From Fimenecus sp051881415 (GTDB lineage: Bacteria > Bacillota > Clostridia > Oscillospirales > Acutalibacteraceae): a stretch of 6,045 nucleotides of DNA. The notes beneath the pieces are model-generated. The model did not search any database. It had not been told where the DNA came from and saw nothing but the letters and a program-made list of their open reading frames with translations. Positions within the stretch are counted from its first letter, which is position 1; the number at the start of each line of letters is the position of its first letter. Location: the NCBI GenBank assembly GCA_051881415.1, contig JBJEPV010000184.1, forward strand, positions 1 through 6,045. Direction: 5' to 3'. The translations under genes were made by a program, and so were the position numbers. Below are positions 1-5,992 of the stretch, piece by piece.

Positions 1-94
1 GTTTTTTGGTATCGCGCGCGGTTTTCGCCGCGCCCAAAACGGTCTGTTCCAATTCGGTTTTTACAAAATGTAAAGTAATACCGTCTAATGCCAT
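1..94 (-). CDS. Probable NFACT-family protein RqcH/Rqc2 (FbpA-like), N-terminal fragment
   Basis: Only the first 31 codons are in the window; the gene continues off the left edge. The start MALDGITLHFVKTEL resembles the conserved opening of NFACT-N domain proteins (MA-hydrophobic-DG, then a hydrophobic/charged helix ending in a xLxG turn). In that family, bacterial RqcH binds stalled 50S subunits carrying peptidyl-tRNA and directs C-terminal alanine tailing. The ATG (92-94) has an SD AGGAG at 100-104 with 5 bases between, and that SD overlaps the nif3 stop codon (103-105), so the gene is the third member of the trmK-nif3 cluster. Odd point: after VLGA the family usually continues with a conserved R/K-(V/I)-(D/E)-K-(I/V)-x-Q-P stretch, but here I read AKTARDTKK. 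Either the protein diverges, or there is an indel or frameshift near the edge. The assignment rests on about 20 residues and is moderate. Confidence 0.5.
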   Translation of the reverse strand, partial: MALDGITLHFVKTELEQTVLGAAKTARDTKK

Positions 95-102
95 ATATAC
101 TC

Positions 103-843
103 CTATACCGTTACGGTTGGTGTTGTCTGCGCAGACAGCGCGCAAGCAATTTCGGGGAACTGCGCCTGTACGCGATTTTTGAGAGACACCACCGCAGGGA
201 ATTCTGTCGCAAAATGCCCCGCCGCCGCTACGGAAAGCCCGCATTCCGCGGCATCTAAAATTTCGTGGTGTTTGGCGTCACCCGTAAAATACAAATCCGC
301 ACCCGCCGCTTGGGCTTCAAGGGCAAATTCCATTGCCGCGCCGCCGCAAACTGCAACAAGCTTTATTTCTTTTTGCGGCAGAGAAACCGCTACGGTCGCA
401 TTTAAAACAGATTTTGCAAACGCGGCAAATTCCAAGGCGGTTTTGCATTTTGTTTCACCGAGTCTGTAAAACCCGTTTTCGGATTTTCGGATATTTTGTA
501 ATTCCAGCACTTCCGCCAGCACATCATTCACACCGCCGTCGGCGCAGTCATACGAAGTGTGGGCGGAAATCACGGCAATATTGTATTTTGCCGCAAGGTA
601 AGCAGGATTTTGTTCCGTAAATTGTTTTTGGGCTTGAAACAAAAACGGGTGGTGCGTTACGATTAAATCACACTGCTTTTTATGCGCTTCCCGCACCAAA
701 TCGGCAGTCGCATCTAAGGCAAATAAAATTTTATGTACTTCCTTTGCCCGTTCGCCGACCTGAAAGCCGCTGTTGTCCCATTCCTCTTGGCAATAAAACG
801 GCGCAATGCGGTCTATGTAATCATAAATCTGCCCTGCGTTCAT
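103..843 (-). CDS. NIF3-family dinuclear metal centre protein (YbgI/YqfO-like, 'GTP cyclohydrolase I type 2')
   Basis: A 246-residue protein of the NIF3 (DUF34) family. These proteins form toroidal oligomers with two metal ions per subunit; their biochemical role is unsettled despite the database label 'Nif3-like / GTP cyclohydrolase I type 2'. Counting from the ATG, visible motifs are WDNSG-QVG (22-30), THHPF (63-67), AHTSYD (94-99), GDAKHHE (188-194) and GHFATE (209-214). The metal ligands expected by analogy with E. coli YbgI are all present: His64, His65, Asp99, His210 and Glu214. The length matches the short YbgI form (~247 aa); there is no inserted PII-like domain as in the ~370-residue Bacillus YqfO. 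A TTG six bases upstream (847-849) is in frame, but the SD AAAGGAG at 851-857 sits 7 nt from the ATG and only 1 nt from the TTG, so I take the ATG. The gene overlaps the 3' end of trmK by 23 bp, implying translational coupling. Family call is firm, function is not. Confidence 0.93.
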   Translation of the reverse strand: MNAGQIYDYIDRIAPFYCQEEWDNSGFQVGERAKEVHKILFALDATADLVREAHKKQCDLIVTHHPFLFQAQKQFTEQNPAYLAAKYNIAVISAHTSYDCADGGVNDVLAEVLELQNIRKSENGFYRLGETKCKTALEFAAFAKSVLNATVAVSLPQKEIKLVAVCGGAAMEFALEAQAAGADLYFTGDAKHHEILDAAECGLSVAAAGHFATEFPAVVSLKNRVQAQFPEIACALSAQTTPTVTV

Positions 844-1504
844 GTTCAATCTCCTTTATGACGGCAAACAGCCGTGCGGATTCTGCCTCGTCTTGCTCAC
901 AAAGTGCGGTAGCTCGCTTGCTAAGCCGCGCAAGAATTTTCTCTAAAAACAGACAGTCCGTTTTTGTTTTGCTGTGCACCAACTCGCCCGCATACAAATA
1001 CCACGCGGGGTATTCTCGTTTTTCCCCGCTATACCGCGCGGAAATCACCAAATACAACCGTTCGCCCTCTGCAGTGGTGCGTTCCGTCTCAATTTGAAAG
1101 CCATTCTCCAAAAGCGCTTTGCGCACATCTTCAAAATGCGTCATCGGCTGTAATATCAAATGCTTGGCGTTGTCTTGCAACCACGCCGTATTCTCAATCA
1201 TATCTGCAATTTGATTGCCGCCCATACCCGCTACAACGATTTCCTGCGCCTCGTCTGCCGCAATATTTTGCAATCCGTCGGAAAGGCGCAAATCAATTCG
1301 TTCCTCTAAGCCGTATGTACCGAGCGTTTGCCGCGCATTGGCAAGCGGGTTTGGATTGATGTCGGCGGCGATGGCAAACTGCGTTTTGCCGTTTAAAAGG
1401 CACCACGCAGGCAAATAAGCATGGTCCGTGCCGATGTCCGCCATACATATGCAAGGATTTACACAGTCGGCAACCAACTGCAATCGGTTTGTTAAGTTCA
1501 GCAT
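821..1504 (-). CDS. trmK: tRNA (adenine(22)-N1)-methyltransferase TrmK
   Basis: Predicted cytoplasmic SAM-dependent enzyme that makes m1A at position 22 of tRNA (Bacillus YqfN/TrmK, COG2384). The 227 residues show a Rossmann methyltransferase fold: motif I ADIGTDHAYLP (22-32), the acidic residue ending strand 2 in AADINP (Asp48), SDGL (75-78), the GMGG loop (93-96) and LQPMTH (118-123). A charged, probably helical segment fills about 180-225, matching the C-terminal coiled-coil of TrmK; B. subtilis TrmK is only slightly longer. The ATG at 1502-1504 gives the usual N-terminus, a few residues before the RLxxVA helix, but its SD is weak: GGTGA at 1508-1512, only 3 nt away. Upstream lies a terminator-like hairpin, and no promoter is visible between it and the ATG. 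The TGA stop lies inside nif3. The trmK-nif3 order is conserved in Firmicutes, which strengthens both calls. Confidence 0.95.
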   Translation of the reverse strand: MLNLTNRLQLVADCVNPCICMADIGTDHAYLPAWCLLNGKTQFAIAADINPNPLANARQTLGTYGLEERIDLRLSDGLQNIAADEAQEIVVAGMGGNQIADMIENTAWLQDNAKHLILQPMTHFEDVRKALLENGFQIETERTTAEGERLYLVISARYSGEKREYPAWYLYAGELVHSKTKTDCLFLEKILARLSKRATALCEQDEAESARLFAVIKEIEHERRADL

Positions 1505-1520
1505 AAGTCACCGTAGAAAA

Positions 1521-1551
1521 CAGGGGCGCAACAAACTTGTTACCGCCCCTG
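1521..1551. terminator. GC-rich hairpin with T-runs on both sides (probable bidirectional terminator)
   Basis: CAGGGGCG (1521-1528) pairs perfectly with CGCCCCTG (1544-1551). An inner AACA/TGTT stem (1530-1533 with 1538-1541) extends it past a small internal mismatch. Read on the minus strand it is followed by TTTTCT (1515-1520); read on the plus strand it is followed by CTTTTTCC (1552-1559). In the minus direction it lies 8 bases after the stop of the DUF1858 gene, so it most likely ends the ileS-DUF1858 transcript. The minus-strand T-run has only four uninterrupted T's, so some read-through into trmK is plausible. There is no plus-strand gene for it to serve. Confidence 0.7.
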
Positions 1552-1559
1552 CTTTTTCC

Positions 1560-1766
1560 TTATTTATTCTTGAGAAATTCGTTGATTTTATCCACAAGCG
1601 CATCGGCGTCCACACCGTGCACTTCGCAAGCCTGTTCGACGGTCTCACCACGGGAGGCGGGACAGCCGAGACAATGCATACCCATTTCCAAGAAAAACGG
1701 AACGGTTTCGCGGTCGGCGTCCAAAATGTCGCCGATGGTCATATCTTTTGTAATTTCTGTAAGCAT
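1560..1766 (-). CDS. DUF1858 domain protein with CxxC redox-type motif (hybrid-cluster-protein-associated disulfide family)
   Basis: A 68-residue protein that is a single DUF1858 domain. The pattern is a short N-terminal strand (MTIGDILDAD), a helix (ETVPFFLEMGM), then HCLGCPASRGETVEQACEVH (31-50) and a C-terminal helix (VDKINEFL). Cys32 and Cys35 form the CxxC, and Cys47 is an extra conserved-looking cysteine. Members are annotated as a 'hybrid cluster protein-associated redox disulfide domain' and are common in anaerobes, but no defined activity is known to me. The ATG follows a near-perfect SD AAGGAGG (1773-1779) at 6-nt spacing; the SD overlaps the ileS stop codon and only 11 bases separate the genes, so it is almost surely translated from the ileS mRNA. 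A hairpin terminator follows. No signal peptide or membrane segment is seen, so it should be cytosolic. Linkage to ileS suggests co-expression, not a shown functional tie. Confidence 0.88.
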   Translation of the reverse strand: MLTEITKDMTIGDILDADRETVPFFLEMGMHCLGCPASRGETVEQACEVHGVDADALVDKINEFLKNK

Positions 1767-1772
1767 ATATAT

Positions 1773-1779
1773 CCTCCTT
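1773..1779 (-). promoter_or_regulatory. Strong SD of the DUF1858 gene, overlapping the ileS stop
   Basis: AAGGAGG on the minus strand, 6 nt before the ATG at 1764-1766. It is the best SD in the window and shares bases with the ileS TAA (1778-1780). Ribosomes finishing ileS would therefore be at the site where the small protein is initiated, and its yield may well exceed that of IleRS. Confidence 0.85.
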
Positions 1780-4700
1780 ATGCTTTCACAACCGAAAGTT
1801 TCACCTTACTGTCGGCAATATCCACTTCTTTTTCAAGGTCTGCTGCAAGCGTTTCATTCAGCAAAACGGAATCGGCAAGCAATTCGGCTTCCAAATAGGC
1901 TTTCTTTTCCGCCAGCGCCGCAATAATATCATCATTTTCCGAAGCGATTGCCATATTGACGCGCTGTTCCACCTCATAGCCCGCTTCTTTACGGATAAGC
2001 TGGCATTGACGAATGACATCACGCACCAAGCCTTCGCGGATTAAATCCTCGGTAAGCGTTGTATCGAGTGCAATCACCGCCGCACCGTTTTGGAATTCCG
2101 CAGAAACAATCCCCGCTTTGGTTTTGGTGGCCAAATTGAAAATGGAAGCATCGAAAGCGCCATCAAAACCGGGAACAGTCACCTGCCCGCCGGCTTCCAC
2201 AGCCGCCACAGCCGCCGCCATATCCGCATCGGAAAAGGATTCGAGCGCCTGTTTCATCTTGTTAACATTTTGTTTGAGTACCGCACCTGCTACCTTAAAG
2301 TTCACGGTCAGGTATTTGTCCTCCAAAACATTCACATCTTGCAAATACACAAGCTCTTTCATATTGAGCTCGTCTAAAATATTTTTCTCAAAGGTGCGGA
2401 TTTTATTCGCCGCCGCCTCGTCACAGCAAATATACAGTTTGGAAAGCGGCTGACGCACCTTTAACTGCTGTTCATTGCGCAAACGCATTGCTACGGCAAT
2501 CGCCTCACGCACCATAGCGGTTTGTGCAATGATTTCGTCGTTGTCAAAGCCCGCTAAGGGTTTCGGCCAATCGCTCAAATGCACGGAAATCGGCGATGAC
2601 GGCAACACTTTACGGGTCAGATTTTGCCAAATGTGCTCGGTCATAAACGGAATCACAGGCGCCATCACCTGCACCGCGGAGTTGAGCGCATAGAACAGTA
2701 CCCAATACGCCAGCTTTTTGTCCTGCTCGTCGCCCGTTTTCCAGAAACGGCGGCGATTGGTACGAATATACCAGTTGGAAATATCGTCTACGAACACTTC
2801 AAAATCTTTGACAAGCAAATACACCTTGTAATCCGCATAGCAAGCCGTTGCGCGCTTGATAAATTCGTTGGTGCGTGCCGCAAGCCACAAGTCTGTGGGG
2901 CTCATTTTGGATTTGTCGGGCGTGTAGCCTTCAAAATTCGGCTTATCAATTTTGGCATAGGTCTCATAGAACGTATAAATATTCCAGAAAGACAGCAATT
3001 TTCTGCGCGCTTCATCGCCGAGATTGTAGCCGAAACGGACATCGCTGGAAACCGGAGCGCCTGCATACATATAGCGAACGGTATCGGCGCCGATTTTTTC
3101 CGCCGCCTCGTCAAACTTAATCATAAAGCCTGTTTTCGAGAACTTTGAGCCGTCCTCGGAAACAACCGCGCTGTTGGTCAAAACGCGCTCATACGGGGCT
3201 CTGCCTTCCAAAACAACGCTCATAAACAGAAGGGAATAGAACCACAAACGCACCTGTTCGTGCATTTCGGTCACCCATTCTGCGGGATAGTTCTTTCTCC
3301 AATACTCTTTATCGCGGAAATAGCCGAGCGTTGAGAACGGCACAATACCGGCGTCGAGCCAAACATCGCCGATTTCGGAAACGCGGGAAACGGGTTTACC
3401 GCAATGCGGGCATTTGATTTGAATTTCGTCAACCCACGGGCGGTGCAATTCCGGCAAAGCGTCCACTTTGGCGGGGTCAACTGCCAAATCATGCAGTTCC
3501 TGCCGCGAACCGATAACGGTTGTGTGCCCGCAGTCGCACGGGTAGAACGGCAACGGCATACCGTAATAGCGTTTTCTGGAAATGTTCCAATCGCCCATGT
3601 TGGTCAGCCAATCGTTCATACGCTTGCCGTTGGAAGCAGGCTCCCATTTCACAGCGTTTGCCGCTGCAATGAGCTTCGGCTTTAACTCCTCGGTACGGAT
3701 ATACCACGCGGGCACCAAGCGGAACACCACTTCGGATTTGCAACGCCAGCACACAGGATAGCTGTGTTCATGCGGCTCCACTTTATAAAGTTTATTATCC
3801 GCCTTCAAGTGCTCGAACACTTCGTCGGCAATGGTATGTCTGTCCTTTCCGGTCATCCAGCCGAAGCCGTCAAGGTAAATCCCCGTATCGTCAATCGGCA
3901 TCACCTTTGCAAGACCGATGCGCTCACCGAGTTCAAAGTCCTCAATACCGCAACCGGGCGCGATATGTACAACACCCGTGCCTTCGTCAGCGGCAACATC
4001 TTCCCACGGTACGATTTTATGGTCAATCCCCGCCTGTGCAGGAATATCCGGGAAACAGGTTTCATAGTGCAGACCGACGAGTTCTTCGCCTTTCAAGCCG
4101 CGCACAACTTCGACTTTATCATCGCCCAAATATTTGATGGCGTTTTTGGCAAGAATTAAAGTCTGTTCGTCGCTCTTGACTTTAACTTCCACATAATCAA
4201 TCTCGGGATTGACTGCCAACGCCACATTCGAGGACAAAGTCCACGGCGTGGTTGTCCAGACAAGCATTTTGCTGTCCAATTCTTTTATGGGCAGTTTAAA
4301 GAACACGGAATTATGCGTCATCAATTTATAAGAGCCGGTCATTTCGTGCTCGGAAAGCGAAGTACCGCATCTGGGGCACCAAGGCATCGGCTTGTATTCG
4401 CGCTGAATCCAGCCGTGTTCATCACATTTCTTTAAGAAATACCAAATACCCGCAATGTTTTCATCGGTATTGGTATAATAGGAGTTATCCCAATCCATCC
4501 ACTGTCCAAGGCGTTTGGACTGCTCGGTGATAATACCCGAAAAATGCTTTACGCGGTCTTTACAAGCCTGCGTAAATTTATCCATACCGTACTCTTCAAT
4601 ATCTTTTTTGGTTTCAAAGCCGAGTTCTTTTTCCACCTCGACCTCCACCCAAAGACCCTGGGAGTCAAAACCGTTTTGATAACGGCAATCACAGCCGTTC

Positions 4701-4912
4701 ATCGCATGGTAACGAATAAATATGTCTTTAATGCTTCTGCCCCAGGCATGGTGAATGCCCATCGGGTTGTTGGCGGTAATCGGACCGTCTAAGAAGCGGA
4801 ACATTTTATTTCCCTTATTTTTTTCACGCAATTTTTCAAAGCATTTCTCCTGCTCCCAAAAATCCATGACATTATGTTCCATTTCAACGAACATATTTTT
4901 TTCTTCTGCCAC
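1778..4912 (-). CDS. ileS: Isoleucyl-tRNA synthetase, IleRS2-like, with GXHH signature
   Basis: Charges tRNA-Ile with isoleucine in the cytosol. It has 1044 residues in class I IleRS order: Rossmann catalytic core with signature GIHH (52-55, canonical HXGH); CP1 editing domain with TTTPWTL (220-226) and GTGVVHIAPG (311-320), with Asp325 at the place of the conserved editing aspartate; Cys pairs 179/182 with 388/391 and 459/461 with 501/504, fitting two zinc sites; a KMSKS-equivalent KFSKT (590-594); and an anticodon-binding domain with KVRQPLSKL (818-826). The C-terminal part (about 850-1044) is of the long IleRS2 type, without the C-terminal Cys zinc finger of IleRS1. The start is a GTG (4910-4912) because the SD AAAGGTGG lies 9 nt upstream; the ATG at codon 7 has no SD. 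It has its own promoter and no T-box, and the DUF1858 gene follows 11 bp on. Family call is very firm; the altered motifs are read directly. Confidence 0.97.
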   Translation of the reverse strand: MAEEKNMFVEMEHNVMDFWEQEKCFEKLREKNKGNKMFRFLDGPITANNPMGIHHAWGRSIKDIFIRYHAMNGCDCRYQNGFDSQGLWVEVEVEKELGFETKKDIEEYGMDKFTQACKDRVKHFSGIITEQSKRLGQWMDWDNSYYTNTDENIAGIWYFLKKCDEHGWIQREYKPMPWCPRCGTSLSEHEMTGSYKLMTHNSVFFKLPIKELDSKMLVWTTTPWTLSSNVALAVNPEIDYVEVKVKSDEQTLILAKNAIKYLGDDKVEVVRGLKGEELVGLHYETCFPDIPAQAGIDHKIVPWEDVAADEGTGVVHIAPGCGIEDFELGERIGLAKVMPIDDTGIYLDGFGWMTGKDRHTIADEVFEHLKADNKLYKVEPHEHSYPVCWRCKSEVVFRLVPAWYIRTEELKPKLIAAANAVKWEPASNGKRMNDWLTNMGDWNISRKRYYGMPLPFYPCDCGHTTVIGSRQELHDLAVDPAKVDALPELHRPWVDEIQIKCPHCGKPVSRVSEIGDVWLDAGIVPFSTLGYFRDKEYWRKNYPAEWVTEMHEQVRLWFYSLLFMSVVLEGRAPYERVLTNSAVVSEDGSKFSKTGFMIKFDEAAEKIGADTVRYMYAGAPVSSDVRFGYNLGDEARRKLLSFWNIYTFYETYAKIDKPNFEGYTPDKSKMSPTDLWLAARTNEFIKRATACYADYKVYLLVKDFEVFVDDISNWYIRTNRRRFWKTGDEQDKKLAYWVLFYALNSAVQVMAPVIPFMTEHIWQNLTRKVLPSSPISVHLSDWPKPLAGFDNDEIIAQTAMVREAIAVAMRLRNEQQLKVRQPLSKLYICCDEAAANKIRTFEKNILDELNMKELVYLQDVNVLEDKYLTVNFKVAGAVLKQNVNKMKQALESFSDADMAAAVAAVEAGGQVTVPGFDGAFDASIFNLATKTKAGIVSAEFQNGAAVIALDTTLTEDLIREGLVRDVIRQCQLIRKEAGYEVEQRVNMAIASENDDIIAALAEKKAYLEAELLADSVLLNETLAADLEKEVDIADSKVKLSVVKA

Positions 4913-4921
4913 TTTTTGCTT

Positions 4922-4929
4922 CCACCTTT
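4922..4929 (-). promoter_or_regulatory. SD that fixes the GTG start of ileS
   Basis: AAAGGTGG on the minus strand, 9 nt before the GTG at 4910-4912. No comparable site precedes the in-frame ATG at 4892-4894, where the upstream bases are an A-rich run of coding sequence. This supports MAEEKN as the true N-terminus. Confidence 0.75.
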
Positions 4930-4931
4930 CA

Positions 4932-4948
4932 GCACAATCGATTTGTGC
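4932..4948 (-). promoter_or_regulatory. Small hairpin in the ileS leader
   Basis: On the minus strand GCACAA (4948-4943), a 5-nt loop ATCGA, then TTGTGC (4937-4932): a perfect 6-bp inverted repeat. It would begin about 5 nt from the predicted 5' end of the ileS mRNA and end 2 nt before the SD. It could stabilise the 5' end, influence ribosome access, or be an operator as DNA. It has no T-run, so it is not a terminator. Function is inference only. Confidence 0.5.
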
Positions 4949-4959
4949 ATACTGTTATG

Positions 4960-4988
4960 ATTATATATAAAAAATGTCGCAATTACAA
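4960..4988 (-). promoter_or_regulatory. Sigma-70/SigA-type promoter of ileS
   Basis: On the minus strand a -35-like TTGTAA (4988-4983; 4 of 6 consensus positions) is followed by exactly 17 bases and a perfect -10 TATAAT (4965-4960). Transcription would start near 4953, giving a leader of about 41 nt before the GTG. The -35 begins 8 bases after the stop of the upstream glycosyltransferase gene, so ileS appears to start its own transcription unit. Confidence 0.78.
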
Positions 4989-4996
4989 GGCTTATT

Positions 4997-5950
4997 TTAT
5001 TTTTTTTCGTCGGTTGCGGGAATTATGTTGGTTTCGTCAATAATATAGTTCGGACGATTTTTCACTTCCATATAAATTCTCGAAATATATTCACCCAAAA
5101 CGCCCAAAAAAAGCAGGATAAATCCGCCGATAATTAAGATGGCACTGAAAATGGACGGATACCCGGGTACATCACTGCCCAAAAGCAATGTACGAATAAT
5201 GATATACAAGGCATAAATGATGCCGACGAAACTCAGCGCCGAGCCAAAGAACAGAGAAATCTTTAACGGCGCGGTAGAAAAATTCACAATACCGTCCATC
5301 GCATAGGTCAGCAAATTGCCGAAAGACCATTTTGAGTGCCCCGCCGTGCGGGCACGGTTTTCATGCGGAAACCATTTGGTTTGAAACCCGACCCAACTGA
5401 AAATGCCTTTGGAAAAACGGTTATATTCGGGCATAGAAAGAATGGCCTGTACAACCTTACAACGCATAATCCGGTAATCCTGCGCGCCCTCTTCAATACT
5501 TGCGTCGGAAATGCGGTTGATAATTTTATAAAATGCTTTGGAAAAGCCGCTTTTCAGTTTGGATTCCCCTGTGCGGTCAATTCGCCGCGCCGCCGCAATA
5601 TCATAGTTCTCTTCGGAAACAGCACGCAACATTTCGGGAAGTAACTGCGGGTCATGCTGTAAATCTGCGTCAATAATTCCGATATAATCGGCGTTTGCGG
5701 CGCGAAGCCCCGCAAGCATTGCCGCCTCTTTGCCGAAATTGCGTGAAAAAGAAATATAGCGTACACGCTCGTCCTTCCCCGCCAAATCGCGCAGTACAAC
5801 TCGCGTTTTGTCACGGCTGCCGTCATCCACAAACAGGAAACGAACTGCCGTATCCGCCAACCCAGCCACAATCGGTGCAACGGTATTATAAAAAATCGGA
5901 AGAGCTTCTTCTTCATTATAACAAGGCACAATTAAATCCAAGGTTTTCAT
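4997..5950 (-). CDS. Family 2 glycosyltransferase, polyprenyl-phosphate type (GtrB/DPM1-like), membrane-anchored
   Basis: Likely moves a sugar from a nucleotide donor to undecaprenyl phosphate at the inner face of the membrane, feeding cell-surface polymer decoration; donor and acceptor are not readable from sequence. The 317 residues hold a GT-A catalytic domain: PCYNEEE (9-15), FVDDGSRDKT (40-49), DADLQHDP with the DxD metal site (Asp94, Asp96), QDYRIM (157-162), a YNRFSKGIFSWVGF segment (176-189) and GHSKW (204-208). Two membrane helices follow, about 230-253 and 264-288, then a short basic/acidic tail. This matches the GtrB/YkcC-like subgroup in layout and length. The reading frame is open 25 codons further up, but I choose the ATG at 5948-5950: the protein then begins MKTLDLIVPCYNE, as in the family, with an SD AAGGAG 9 nt away and a promoter whose start point lies downstream of the longer start. 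No flippase or acceptor-synthesis partner is visible next door. Confidence 0.92.
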   Translation of the reverse strand: MKTLDLIVPCYNEEEALPIFYNTVAPIVAGLADTAVRFLFVDDGSRDKTRVVLRDLAGKDERVRYISFSRNFGKEAAMLAGLRAANADYIGIIDADLQHDPQLLPEMLRAVSEENYDIAAARRIDRTGESKLKSGFSKAFYKIINRISDASIEEGAQDYRIMRCKVVQAILSMPEYNRFSKGIFSWVGFQTKWFPHENRARTAGHSKWSFGNLLTYAMDGIVNFSTAPLKISLFFGSALSFVGIIYALYIIIRTLLLGSDVPGYPSIFSAILIIGGFILLFLGVLGEYISRIYMEVKNRPNYIIDETNIIPATDEKK

Positions 5951-5959
5951 TTTGCATAG

Positions 5960-5965
5960 CTCCTT
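5960..5965 (-). promoter_or_regulatory. SD that fixes the glycosyltransferase start
   Basis: AAGGAG on the minus strand, 9 nt before the ATG at 5948-5950. An out-of-frame ATG (5955-5957) lies between them and would make only a wrong-frame product. The alternative in-frame start at 6023-6025 has no SD that I can see. Confidence 0.75.
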
Positions 5966-5983
5966 CCTTATGAAATCTTCCCT

Positions 5984-5992
5984 ATTGTACCA
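5984..5992 (-). promoter_or_regulatory. Extended -10 promoter of the glycosyltransferase gene
   Basis: TGGTACAAT on the minus strand fits the extended -10 form TGn-TATAAT, with one mismatch in the hexamer. I find no good -35 at 16-18 bp, as is common for extended -10 promoters. Transcription would start near 5977, leaving a leader of about 27 nt with the SD inside it. The bases 5993-6045 beyond it are AT-rich and show no gene. Confidence 0.55.

Noticed and set aside
1428..1898. Plus-strand open frame of 156 codons across trmK, DUF1858 and the ileS end
   Set aside because: It runs antisense through three genes and through the terminator hairpin, with no start signal and no recognisable motif.
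2624..3148. Plus-strand open frame of 174 codons
   Set aside because: It lies wholly antisense to the conserved ileS coding region, has no SD or recognisable domain, and its composition is that of a reverse-complement shadow.
4913..4996. T-box riboswitch before ileS
   Set aside because: The gap is only 84 bp, and no specifier stem or antiterminator is visible.
4960..4999. Possible terminator of the glycosyltransferase gene (T6 run at 4969-4974 on the minus strand)
   Set aside because: Only about 3 base pairs (TGT/ACA) can form before the T-run, and the region is better explained as the -35/-10 spacer of the ileS promoter. Some read-through from the glycosyltransferase gene into ileS is therefore likely.
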